Positions 1 through 8,900 of a stretch of 64,000 bases of DNA are shown here, one piece after another. Origin of the DNA: Chitinophagaceae bacterium. Lineage in GTDB: Bacteria; Bacteroidota; Bacteroidia; Chitinophagales; Chitinophagaceae. The notes beneath the pieces are model-generated. The model was not told where the DNA came from and made no database searches. It was given only the letters and a program-made list of their open reading frames with translations. The translations under genes and the position numbers were made by a program. The stretch is taken from NCBI GenBank assembly GCA_016710165.1, contig JADJLJ010000001.1:1116001-1180000 (forward strand), given 5' to 3'. Numbering within the stretch: the first letter of the stretch is position 1; each line of letters opens with the position of its first letter.

Positions 1-1320
1 ACTATTGGTGATGCCGCTTGAGTTCTTCGTACGGGAAGGTCCTGCCAGGCTGTTGTTATCCTGTGTACCAATATAAACATTGTAAAACGGCAGGGCATTG
101 TCTGTGCTGACCTTATAGATCTCTGTGATCGGTATGTTCGATTTAAAATCCCAGGTCTGCCCCCTGTCCCATGTTTCATAAACACCTCCGTCGTTGCCCG
201 AGATCAGGTGCCGGGTATTGGATGGATCGATCCACATGGCATGGTTATCAACATGCTTGAATTTCTCACCCAATGCTTTAAATGTTTTTCCCCCGTCATC
301 GCTTACCTGTATCAGAAGATCCATACTATATATCCTGTTCTCCTCTTTGGGGTCTGCAACGATCTTCTGCATATAAAACGGGTAAGCTGAATTATAGCTG
401 CTTTGTTTTGTCCATGAAATACCCCGGTCGGTGCTTTTATAAAAACCACTTCCTTCTTTAGCCTGTACAAGGGCATACAGGATATCCGGGTTCACCGGAG
501 ACACCGCCATCCCTATCCGCCCAACATTTTCTGATGGCAGGCCCGTCATGATCTTTTGCCAGGTTGCACCGCTGTCCAAGCTCCGGTAAATAGCGCTTTC
601 ATTTCCCCCGCCAATTCCGGTATACCCTTTACGCATCCGTTGATGGGCCACCGCATAGAGGTTGGTTGAATACCGTGGATCCATGTGCACTTCAAAACAA
701 CCCGTGTTATCACTCACAAACAAAACCCGGCGCCAGGTCTTGCCTCCATCCGTGGTTTTATAAATACCCCGGTCGCCACCCGGGTTACGCATGGATCCAT
801 AGGCAGCAACATACACTACATTTGAATTACCGGGGTCAATCACAATACCCCCGATATGTTCTGAATTCTTAAGTCCCATATTCTTCCAGCTCTTGCCGCC
901 ATTTTCAGAACGGTATATACCGTCGCCGTAAATGACATTGCCCTGGTTGTTATTTTCACCGGTACCGGCCCAGACGATGTTTGTATTCAGGGGGTCGATC
1001 TTTACAGCACCCATGGCAAAGGAGGACTGGTTCTCAAAAGCGGCAGTAAACGTAACGCCGTTATTTACGGTCTTCCATAAAGACCCATGGCCCGAAGCAA
1101 CATAGTATTCGCTTGTATTCGTTGGGTTCACGGCGAGGTCCACCACCCTTCCACCGGTTATTGCCGGGCCAATGCTCCGGAAGCTGAGCCCGGCAAGTGA
1201 GATATTTTTTACCGAATCCGGCTCCTTTGCCTTAGTATCTGCTTCGGCTTTTTTCTGCGCTGACCCGGAAAATGAAATGAAGATCAGCAGTAACCAAAAA
1301 AAGGATCTGATGAATTGCAT
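1..1320 (-). CDS. Secreted BNR/sortilin-type beta-propeller protein (3' end outside window)
   Basis: The frame is open from an ATG at 1320 leftwards past the window edge, so the C-terminus is missing. It starts with a signal peptide (MQFIRSFFWLLLIFISFSGSAQ), so the product is exported. The rest contains repeated BNR/Asp-box units such as IYRSENGGKSWKN, IYKTTDGGKTWRR, IYRSLDSGATWQK and VYETWDRGQTW, spaced as in VPS10/sortilin-like and WD40/YVTN/BNR propellers. Bacteroidota members of this family are often annotated as glycosyl hydrolases, but no catalytic residue can be assigned here. The gene is divergent from the membrane-protein/surE group starting at 1433. Family confidence is good; substrate is unknown. 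Confidence 0.85.
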   Translation of the reverse strand, partial: MQFIRSFFWLLLIFISFSGSAQKKAEADTKAKEPDSVKNISLAGLSFRSIGPAITGGRVVDLAVNPTNTSEYYVASGHGSLWKTVNNGVTFTAAFENQSSFAMGAVKIDPLNTNIVWAGTGENNNQGNVIYGDGIYRSENGGKSWKNMGLKNSEHIGGIVIDPGNSNVVYVAAYGSMRNPGGDRGIYKTTDGGKTWRRVLFVSDNTGCFEVHMDPRYSTNLYAVAHQRMRKGYTGIGGGNESAIYRSLDSGATWQKIMTGLPSENVGRIGMAVSPVNPDILYALVQAKEGSGFYKSTDRGISWTKQSSYNSAYPFYMQKIVADPKEENRIYSMDLLIQVSDDGGKTFKALGEKFKHVDNHAMWIDPSNTRHLISGNDGGVYETWDRGQTWDFKSNIPITEIYKVSTDNALPFYNVYIGTQDNNSLAGPSRTKNSSGITNS

Positions 1321-1389
1321 ACGATGCGTTTTGGTATACTAATATAGGCCGATAAAATGAGAACCCGGCAACCGTTCAAAAAATCCATG

Positions 1390-1417
1390 TTGCCTTAATA
1401 CACTTACCTTATTTTTG
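1390..1417 (+). promoter_or_regulatory. Candidate Bacteroidota-type promoter for the 1433 gene
   Basis: TATTTTTG at 1410-1417 matches the Bacteroidota -7 consensus TAnnTTTG. A TTG at 1390-1392 could be the upstream element, although the 17-base gap is shorter than the usual 19-21. Initiation a few bases downstream would leave a very short leader before the ATG at 1433. It would also place the alternative TTG at 1415 inside the promoter, which supports the ATG start. Confidence 0.45.
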
Positions 1418-1432
1418 TACCAAATTAATTTT

Positions 1433-1903
1433 ATGAATTATCAACTCGTGATACACAGCATACTCCGCTGGGCGGTCCTGATACTGGGCCTCTGGGCTGT
1501 ATTGTCGGCCCTGTCTGCCGTTGTTTCAAAAAGAGAATACCGCAGCAGCGACAATAAGGTCAACCTGTTCTTCATGATCAGCTGCGACATACAACTGCTG
1601 CTGGGGCTGATCTTATATTTTACAGGTATGTGGTTTGAAAAAGTAAAAAGCGGGATGGGCGCTGTAATGAAAGATCCCACCGAACGTTTTTTTGCCGTGG
1701 AACATGCCCTGATGATGCTCATTGCCTGGTTGCTGGTGCACGTGGGCAGGACCATGGTAAAACGGGCGGATACCGATGCACAAAAACATAAACGTACCCT
1801 GATCTATTTCGGCATTGCCCTGGTCATTATCCTGGCAATGATACCCTGGCCTTTCCGTCAACCCGGCATTGCCAGGGAATGGTTCCCTCAATTTTCAAAT
1901 TAA
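1433..1903 (+). CDS. Small four-helix inner-membrane protein
   Basis: This 156-residue protein has about four hydrophobic segments, beginning MNYQLVIHSILRWAVLILGL, and histidines within or beside the helices (IHSILR, VEHALMM, LLVHVGR). That pattern resembles small cytochrome-b-like membrane proteins of Bacteroidota, but heme binding is not shown by the sequence. The ATG at 1433 is preferred to the in-frame TTG at 1415, which overlaps the promoter box. The stop lies one base before the surE start, so the two are probably co-transcribed. No specific function is claimed. Confidence 0.8.
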   Translation: MNYQLVIHSILRWAVLILGLWAVLSALSAVVSKREYRSSDNKVNLFFMISCDIQLLLGLILYFTGMWFEKVKSGMGAVMKDPTERFFAVEHALMMLIAWLLVHVGRTMVKRADTDAQKHKRTLIYFGIALVIILAMIPWPFRQPGIAREWFPQFSN

Positions 1904-1904
1904 G

Positions 1905-2690
1905 ATGGTAAAAAGTAAAAAAGACAAACCCATCATCCTCATTACAAATGATGATGGCATCACAGCACCCGGCATCCGCAACCTGGTGGATGCAGTAAAA
2001 GACCTTGGGAAAGTGGTGGTGGTGGCACCGGATAAACCTCAAAGCGGAATGGGGCATGCCATTACCATTGGCCAGCCGTTGCGCATGCACAAGGTGGATA
2101 TTTTTGGTGATACGGAAGCCTGGCAAACAACGGGTACCCCGGTCGACTGCGTGAAGCTGGCCGTGGATAAAGTGCTTCACCGAAAACCTGATCTCTGCCT
2201 GAGCGGCATTAACCACGGCGCCAACCATTCCATCAACGTGATCTACAGCGGCACCATGAGTGCTGCCATGGAAGCAGCCATTGAAAGCATTCCCAGCATT
2301 GGTTTTTCATTGCTTGATTACAGCGTGGAAGCAGATTTTTCTGCAGCCCGGTTTTATATACGGAAGATCGTAAGTGCTTTGCTGAAGCAAAAAATGGATA
2401 AACACCTTTTGCTGAATGTGAATATACCTGCCGTAAGACAGGAACTGATAAAGGGCATTAAAATATGCAAGCAGGCCTATGCCAAATACGAAGAGGATTT
2501 TGATGAACGAAAAGACCCCCAGGGCAAAAAATATTACTGGCTTACCGGAGAGTTCGTAAACTTTGACAAAAGCAGGGAGACAGATGTGTGGGCGCTTAAG
2601 AATAATTATATCAGCGTGGTGCCGGTTCAGTTCGACCTGACAAATTATGAATTGAAAAAACAATTAGAGAAAAAGAACCTGTTCAAATAA
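1905..2690 (+). CDS. surE: 5'/3'-nucleotidase SurE
   Basis: SurE is a metal-dependent phosphatase that removes phosphate from nucleoside monophosphates and acts in the cytoplasm. The N-terminus shows the metal-binding motif TNDDG (residues about 14-18) in IILITNDDGITAPGI. The family signature SGINHGAN follows, with the serine/glycine-rich IYSGTMSAAMEA segment. Length (261 residues from ATG 1905) is normal. An in-frame TTG at 1869 would lie inside the preceding gene and is rejected. The stop overlaps the next ATG by one base (TAATG), so the downstream membrane gene is likely translationally coupled. Confidence 0.96.
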   Translation: MVKSKKDKPIILITNDDGITAPGIRNLVDAVKDLGKVVVVAPDKPQSGMGHAITIGQPLRMHKVDIFGDTEAWQTTGTPVDCVKLAVDKVLHRKPDLCLSGINHGANHSINVIYSGTMSAAMEAAIESIPSIGFSLLDYSVEADFSAARFYIRKIVSALLKQKMDKHLLLNVNIPAVRQELIKGIKICKQAYAKYEEDFDERKDPQGKKYYWLTGEFVNFDKSRETDVWALKNNYISVVPVQFDLTNYELKKQLEKKNLFK

Positions 2691-2989
2691 TGCTGAAAAA
2701 AGACAATTTCATTTTTGGATTCATCATGGGCCTGCTGGCCCCCTTTGTTGGCTTTGCTGTTTTTAAATATACCCGGTTGGGGCCACTCAGCTACACCGAA
2801 GCGCTGCAATACCTGTTTGTACAGCCCGGGCACCGTATGTTAACAGTAGCCATCAGCCTTTCCCTGATGGCCAACGCCGTATTGTTCACCATTTATATCA
2901 ATGCCCATATTGATCATACGGCCAAAGGTATTTTCTGGGCAACTCTTATTTATGCCCTCACGGCACTGAGCATTAAAACATTTGGGTAA
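2690..2989 (+). CDS. Small hydrophobic membrane protein
   Basis: The protein has 99 residues with three predicted membrane segments, beginning after MLKKDNFIFGF. The start codon overlaps the surE stop by one base, and lpxB begins 18 bases after its stop, so it sits inside a surE-lpxB operon. No recognised catalytic motif is present. Its place beside lpxB suggests an envelope role, but this is context only. Confidence 0.75.
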   Translation: MLKKDNFIFGFIMGLLAPFVGFAVFKYTRLGPLSYTEALQYLFVQPGHRMLTVAISLSLMANAVLFTIYINAHIDHTAKGIFWATLIYALTALSIKTFG

Positions 2990-3007
2990 TCAGCCCTCCA
3001 CCAGGTC

Positions 3008-4183
3008 ATGAAATATTACATCATATCCGGCGAAGCAAGTGGCGACCTGCACGGCAGTAACCTGATCAAAGAATTAAAGAAGAAAGATGGTTCCGCAGAT
3101 ATCCGCTGCTGGGGCGGCGATAAGATGCAGGCCGCAGGCGCAACCCTGGTGAAACATTACAAAGAACTTGCCTTCATGGGTTTCATTGAAGTGCTGAACA
3201 ACCTGGGTACCATTTTACGAAACATCAGATTCTGCAAAGAAGACATCACACAATACCGGCCCGATGCACTCATTCTTATAGACTACCCGGGCTTTAATCT
3301 GCGCATCGCCAAATGGGCAAAGCAACAAGGTTATAAGATCATTTATTACATTTCGCCACAGGTATGGGCCTGGAAAGAGAACCGGGTGAAACTCATAAAA
3401 CAATGCGTGGATAAAATGCTGGTCATTCTGCCATTTGAAAAAGAATTCTACAAAAAATGGGATTATGAAGTGGAGTATGTGGGGCACCCGCTGGTGGAAG
3501 TGGTGGAAGAGTACAAGAGAACAGGGATGCAGGATACAGGATACAGGATACAAGATACAGGATCCAAGATGCAGGATCCGGGATCCGGGATCTGGGATCA
3601 TGGATCTGGGAACATCATTGCGTTGCTTCCCGGCAGCAGGCAACAGGAGATACTGAAAAAACTTCCCATCATGCTGGAAGTGGCTAAGCATTTTCCCGGT
3701 CACCAGTTTGTGGTAGCCAAGGCGCCGGGACTGGAAGAAAGTTTTTATAATGAACTGCTGGCCCCCTACCGTAATGTATCTGCTGTTGTGGACAGAACAT
3801 ACCCTTTACTCATGCAGTCGAAAGCGGCCCTGGTGACCAGCGGAACGGCTACCCTTGAAACCGCTTTATTCGGGGTACCGGAAGTGATCTGTTACAAAGG
3901 CAACGCTTTTTCGTACCAGATAGCCAAACGGCTGGTGAAGATAAAATTCATCGGCCTCGTAAACCTGATCATGGACAAGGAAGTAGTGAAGGAACTGATC
4001 CAGCATGACCTGACGGTTGAGAACCTGAAAAAGGAACTGACCCTGTTGCTGACAGACCCGGCAAAACAGGAACAGGTAAAGGAGGATTATGCCGCACTTA
4101 AAAAACTGCTGAGCCAGGGCGGAAATGCATCGGCCAACGCAGCGGCATCCATTTACAGCTTCATGACCCGGTTACCGGAGTAG
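3008..4183 (+). CDS. lpxB: Lipid-A-disaccharide synthase with an in-frame repeat insertion
   Basis: LpxB joins UDP-diacylglucosamine and lipid X to form the lipid A disaccharide at the inner membrane. The N-terminus carries the family pattern YYIISGEASGDLHGSNLI, followed by CWGGDKMQAAGATL, IDYPGFNLRIAKWAK and YYISPQVWAWKENRV. The C-terminal half contains ALLPGSRQQEI and the donor-site region TSGTATLETALFGVPEVICY. All expected blocks are present. Between VEEYKRTG and NIIALLPGSR the protein contains about 28 extra residues (roughly 174-201) encoded by a 7-base tandem array at 3526-3609. The insertion falls between the two Rossmann-like domains, in the linker before the ALLPGSR block, so the enzyme may still be active. 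Total length is 391 residues. Confidence 0.95.
   Translation: MKYYIISGEASGDLHGSNLIKELKKKDGSADIRCWGGDKMQAAGATLVKHYKELAFMGFIEVLNNLGTILRNIRFCKEDITQYRPDALILIDYPGFNLRIAKWAKQQGYKIIYYISPQVWAWKENRVKLIKQCVDKMLVILPFEKEFYKKWDYEVEYVGHPLVEVVEEYKRTGMQDTGYRIQDTGSKMQDPGSGIWDHGSGNIIALLPGSRQQEILKKLPIMLEVAKHFPGHQFVVAKAPGLEESFYNELLAPYRNVSAVVDRTYPLLMQSKAALVTSGTATLETALFGVPEVICYKGNAFSYQIAKRLVKIKFIGLVNLIMDKEVVKELIQHDLTVENLKKELTLLLTDPAKQEQVKEDYAALKKLLSQGGNASANAAASIYSFMTRLPE
3526..3609 (+). repeat. Twelve-unit, 7-base tandem array inside lpxB
   Basis: Twelve degenerate copies of GATACAG/GATCCGG run without a gap (GATGCAG, GATACAG, GATACAG, GATACAA, and so on). Twelve times seven is 84 bases, exactly 28 codons, so the lpxB frame survives. 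Three units make 21 bases, so the peptide repeats every seven residues: MQDTGYR, IQDTGSK, MQDPGSG, IWDHGSG. Confidence 0.95.
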
Positions 4184-4333
4184 TTTTATGGCCAGTATGA
4201 TCATGGCCAGCAGGAAAAGCAAAATGGATATCCGGTTGATCCCATGCATGTATTTCACCCATTTGGTATTGGGCGCATTGGGGTCCTTCTTCTTCAGGTA
4301 AAGGTATTCGGCTATCTGGTTCAGTATTCCCAT
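4172..4333 (-). CDS. 53-residue single-span membrane protein (DUF6728-like)
   Basis: Reading the minus strand from ATG at 4333 gives a 53-residue protein that begins MGILNQIAEYLYLKKKDPNA, continues KWVKYMHGINRISILLFLLA and ends with a stop at 4172-4174. It has a charged N-terminus, an YMHGINRIS segment and one membrane helix. It resembles the small Bacteroidota DUF6728 family as I remember it; a profile search would settle this. Its 3' end overlaps the lpxB 3' end by 12 bases in convergent orientation. Without it the 250 bases between lpxB and msrB would be empty. Confidence 0.75.
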   Translation of the reverse strand: MGILNQIAEYLYLKKKDPNAPNTKWVKYMHGINRISILLFLLAMIILAIKLLR

Positions 4334-4434
4334 GTGTTTATCGTAAGGCTAAAATTAATGCTTAAATTCATATTCCAAAAAGCTTGTTAAAGGTTCTGTA
4401 CAAAAAACCGTAAACCATCCTATTTCGTAGCTTC

Positions 4435-4908
4435 ATGAAACAGATCAGTATGCACCGGATATTCATCTTCACCCTTTTTATTCTTTCCGCCTGGCCGGCC
4501 ATGACGCAGACAAAGAAATATGCCATAACAAAATCCGAGGCCGAATGGCGTAAACAACTTACGGCCGAACAATTCCAGGTGACCCGTAAAAAAGGGACCG
4601 AAAGGGCTTTCACCGGTATCTACTGGGACCACCATGAAAAAGGAATTTACAAATGCATCTGCTGCGGGCAGGAACTGTTCAGTTCCGCCACCAAGTTCGG
4701 GAGCGGTACCGGCTGGCCCAGTTTCTGGCAGCCCCTCAAAAAAGATAAGGTGGAAGAACTTCCCGACAACAGCTATGGCATGGTCCGGACCGAGGTGAAC
4801 TGCAGCCGCTGCGGCGCACACTTAGGCCATGTGTTCGACGACGGGCCCAAACCAACCGGGTTGCGGTATTGCATGAACTCCGCTTCGCTTCTTTTTGAAA
4901 AAAAATAA
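4435..4908 (+). CDS. msrB: Exported peptide-methionine (R)-S-oxide reductase
   Basis: MsrB reduces methionine-R-sulfoxide in oxidised proteins. The mature domain has the two zinc CxxC pairs (C74/C77 in YKCICCGQELF and C123/C126 in CSRCGAHLGHVF) and the catalytic cysteine C146 in RYCMNSASL, where the family usually has RYCINS. The motif GTGWPSFWQP is also present. An N-terminal hydrophobic stretch ending AMTQ looks like a signal peptide, so it probably repairs envelope proteins. The Crp/Fnr gene follows after six bases, suggesting co-transcription. Confidence 0.95.
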   Translation: MKQISMHRIFIFTLFILSAWPAMTQTKKYAITKSEAEWRKQLTAEQFQVTRKKGTERAFTGIYWDHHEKGIYKCICCGQELFSSATKFGSGTGWPSFWQPLKKDKVEELPDNSYGMVRTEVNCSRCGAHLGHVFDDGPKPTGLRYCMNSASLLFEKK

Positions 4909-4914
4909 ATATAC

Positions 4915-5628
4915 GTGTCAGAAACCAACTCCTGCGACTCAAAACTGCTGCTATTACGGGGCTTCAACTTATTTGAACACATCACCGACGAAGAATATGA
5001 AGAACTGGGCCTTATTCATAACTTTTTAGAAGCAGCAGACGGAGAATACATCTATTTCCCGTTCCAGAACAACAATAAACTCTATTTTTCAAAAGAAGGA
5101 TTTATCAAGCTGGGATATATTGATGAAAAGGGAAATGAGGTCATTAAAGAGATCATTCAGAAAGGAGAGATCTTCGGCCAGCTGACGCTTGAAAAAAATA
5201 ATGACCAGGATGAATTTGCCCGTGCCTACAAAAGCACCGTAAGCCTTTGTGCATTTACCATCGGGGATTTTTTAAAACTCCTGCAGCGAAAGCCCGAAAT
5301 GGCCATCGCCTTCAGTTTTCAACTGGGCAATAAACTCCGCAAGGTCGAGAACCGGCTGCTGAACATCCTCAATAAAGATGTAAAGAGCCGCCTCATACAA
5401 TTACTTCTTCAACTGGCTGCCGACAGCGGTTCAATACACGATAACAAGGCCGCCATAGAAAAATTTCTCACCCACGACGATATTGCCCGGCTGATAGGAT
5501 CCTCCCGGCAAACGGTTACTACCACCCTTAATCAATTGGAAAAACAGGACCTGATCAGTATCTCAAAAGAATCGATCCGGGTAAATGATATCCACGCATT
5601 AAAAAGGGTGGCCGGACAGGAGGACTGA
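4915..5628 (+). CDS. Crp/Fnr-family transcriptional regulator
   Basis: The 237-residue protein has an N-terminal cyclic-nucleotide-binding-like beta-barrel (roughly residues 20-130) and a C-terminal winged helix-turn-helix containing THDDIARLIGSSRQTVTTTL. The start is GTG at 4915; no ATG lies between the msrB stop and this codon. No cysteine cluster for an FNR-type iron-sulfur centre is visible, so the ligand is unknown. Linkage to msrB suggests control of stress or redox genes (inference). Confidence 0.9.
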   Translation: MSETNSCDSKLLLLRGFNLFEHITDEEYEELGLIHNFLEAADGEYIYFPFQNNNKLYFSKEGFIKLGYIDEKGNEVIKEIIQKGEIFGQLTLEKNNDQDEFARAYKSTVSLCAFTIGDFLKLLQRKPEMAIAFSFQLGNKLRKVENRLLNILNKDVKSRLIQLLLQLAADSGSIHDNKAAIEKFLTHDDIARLIGSSRQTVTTTLNQLEKQDLISISKESIRVNDIHALKRVAGQED

Positions 5629-5992
5629 CCAACCTGCACGAAACCCGGTACAACCACGGCTGTTTTGTCAAAGTTTTACCCGGGCAGACCGCAACTTTTT
5701 AAATCTGTGGTTTTTTCAAAAAAAGGCCTCCGTATTTTTACGCAGCATTACGTACTTGTGCATACGATCGGAAACAGATCCCCGGATAACAGGAAACCAC
5801 ACAACCTTTACCAGCAGTGATTTTCCAGCCTTCCATCCGCCTGCCCGCCCGTTCCATAAATTCAAAATCCCGCACAAACAAAATAAGGATACAGACCCAT
5901 AATATGCAGGTATTTAAAACCGTTATTATACTATCCTGATAAAGTTCGATCAAGCCAGTCTTAACCGAATCCTATGAACAAACCAATATCCG
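5629..5992. other. Non-coding gap before the T9SS surface protein
   Basis: These 364 bases lie between the Crp/Fnr gene and the large surface-protein gene. Short open frames are present on both strands but none shows protein-like composition. No tRNA, clear terminator or repeat was recognised. It may be a long leader for the 5993 gene. Confidence 0.5.
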
Positions 5993-8900
5993 ATGAGAAG
6001 ACCTTTATCTATTCTTTTTTTACTGTTCACTTCAATCGCTTCTGCCCAATATCCGGCTGAGAACCGTATTGTAGTAAAAGCTGCCGGTTCAAAATTCCAA
6101 TTTGTGAACAGGCAAACCCAACTGCCGGTAAGCCAGCAGTTATGGGACGAAACCGACCCGTTTGCAAATGGTTTTGCCAGGGTGCTCCTCAACAACAGTT
6201 TTACTTTTGTAAATGCAACGGGAAAACCCATTGCCCCTGCTGAATTTGAAGATGCCCGGAACTTCTCCCGCAACCTTGCTGCCGCAAAGAAGAACGGCAA
6301 ATGGGGATTCATCAACGCAACCGGCAAAACAGTACTCCCTTTCAATTACGAAATAGTATTTGACTTTGATGGCCCCGTTACAGCCGTATACAACGACCGT
6401 ACATGGTGGCTGGCAAATAATAAAGGGGAAATAACCAGGTCATTGGATATTTCTGTTTGCTACGGCTTTAAGAATGGCGTAGCCAGGATCACCAGGGATG
6501 ACCAGGAAGGCCTTTTATACCCGGATGGCAGGATCGTTTTCACACAGGCCAAACCCGTTGCTGTTAACCCGGTACCTTATCATCCCAATACCAATACAAG
6601 CAATATTGTGGTTCCGTGCCCGGATAATATAGGTTTTGAAAACGGGGACTTCACCAACTGGCAATGTTACACAGGCCAGGTGGATTCTGTTGGCAATACA
6701 AATGTGATCACGCTTACGCCATCGCCTCCAACAGCGAACAGGCATACGATCTATCCCCGGGCACTTCCTTCGGCCATTGACCCGTTTGGATTATTCCCGA
6801 CCAATCCACCGGATGGAAGCAATTTTGCCGTCAAGCTCGGCAACACCGTAGTAGGTGCACAGGCAGAAGGGATCGTCTATACCATCCATGTGCCCCTGAA
6901 TGATTCCAACTTTTCTATCCGGTATAATTATGCAGTTGTTTTCCAGGACCCGGGCCATACCATATGGACACAGCCCAGGTTCAATGCAAAACTTTTAGAC
7001 TCTGCCACCAATACGTATATTGATTGTGCCTCTTTTGAATACATTTCCACTTCCAACCTTCCCGGCTTTGCTGTTTCACCCGTTAACCCGGGCGTTATCT
7101 ACAAACCCTGGGCTTCGGTCTTTTACAGCCTGAGGGGATACGGCGGAAAAACACTGTACATGGAATTCACCACGGCCGATTGTGTGAGAAGGGGACACTG
7201 GGGTTATGCCTATGTGGATGTTGAGAGCATTTGCGGCAGCCCGGTGGAAGTGCATTATGATTGTACTGCACCCAATGCCACTACCCTTACCGCCCCTCCG
7301 GGATTTCAATTCTATAACTGGTGGGACCAAACGTATTCAACCTTATTGGGTACCGGCCAGCAACTGGTCATGAATCCCGGCCCGGCTGTTAATTCCATCA
7401 TCTGGCTTGAAATGATTCCTTTCAACAACTTTGGTTGCAAGGATACCATCCTGGTTAAAATAACCGGTGATTTTGATGCCCAGTTCGATATATCGGCTCC
7501 AACCGGCTGTGCGCCGCAAACATTTACGTTTTACAACAGGAATATCCCATCCACCACAACCCTTTGGGATTTTGGGGACGGCACTACAGGCACGGGGGAT
7601 ACCGTAACGCATACCTATACAATACCGGGCACCTATAATGTAACATTGAATGTGACCGTTCCGGGTGGTTGCAGCGGGTCTGCCATTCACCAGGTATCCA
7701 TTTATCCAACGCCCAATGTGGTGCAGCCGCCAAACCAAACATTGTGTAATGGCGCCAGCACTACTGCAGTAAATTTCAGCGGCTCGCTGGCAAATACTGT
7801 TTTCAACTGGACAAATGATAATACTTCCATCGGCCTGCCTGCAAGCGGTACCGGGAACATAGCTGCATTTACAGCCATCAATACCGGTAACACAACCGTT
7901 ACGGCAACCATTACAGTCACACCGGTGCATTTAACCTGCTCCGGTACAGCACAGACCTTTACAATAACCGTTCACCCAACACCCAATGTTATCCGGCCTG
8001 CCAACCAGACCGTATGTAATGGTATACTGACCAATGCGATAAATTTTTCAGGCGCAATAGCAGCTACTACGTTCAGCTGGACGAACAATAATACTTCGAT
8101 CGGCCTGGCGGCCGGTGGTAATGGAAACATTGCCGCATTCACAGCTACCAATACAGGTAATGCACCGGTAACTGCAACGATAACCGTTACCCCTTCGGCT
8201 TCCGGATGTCCTGGTACTCCGGAGACCTTTACAATAACCGTGAACCCAACACCAAATGTGGCGCAGCCTGCCAGTCAGACCCTATGCAACGGGGCTACAA
8301 CCAACCCCGTGAATTTTACCGGATCCGTGACAGGAAGCAGTTTCAGCTGGACAAATAACAACACTTCGATCGGTTTGCCTGCCAGTGGTAATGGAAATAT
8401 TGCCGCATTCACAGCTACCAATACAGGCAATACAGCAGTAACTGCAACCATAACGGTTACCCCGTCGGCTTCCGGATGTCCTGGTTTGCCGTTGACCTTT
8501 ACCATAACCGTGAACCCAACACCAAATGTGGCCCAGCCTGCCAGTCAAACAATATGCAACGGGGCAACAACCAACCCGGTGAACTTTACCGGGGCCGTGA
8601 CCGGAACCCAATTCAGCTGGACAAACAACAACAGTTCCATTGGCTTGCCTGCGGTGGGTACCGGAAACATTCCTGCATTCGTGGCTACCAATGCAACCAA
8701 TACGGCTGTTACCGCCACCATTACAGTTACGCCTTCTGCAGTTGGATGTGCAGGTACACCCGAAACATTTACCATAACCGTAAATCCAACGCCGGATGTG
8801 AACCGCCCTCCTGATCAATCCCTGTGTAATGCTTCCACTACAAATGCTGTAAACTTCAGCGGCAGTGTGGCGGGAACCATTTTCAACTGGACCAACAACA

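Noticed and set aside
3526..3609. CRISPR-like array
   Set aside because: The unit is only 7 bases with no spacers; it is a simple tandem array inside lpxB.
8275..8818. Long minus-strand frames inside the adhesin repeats
   Set aside because: They recur with the 270-bp repeat and are mirror frames of a strongly coding region.
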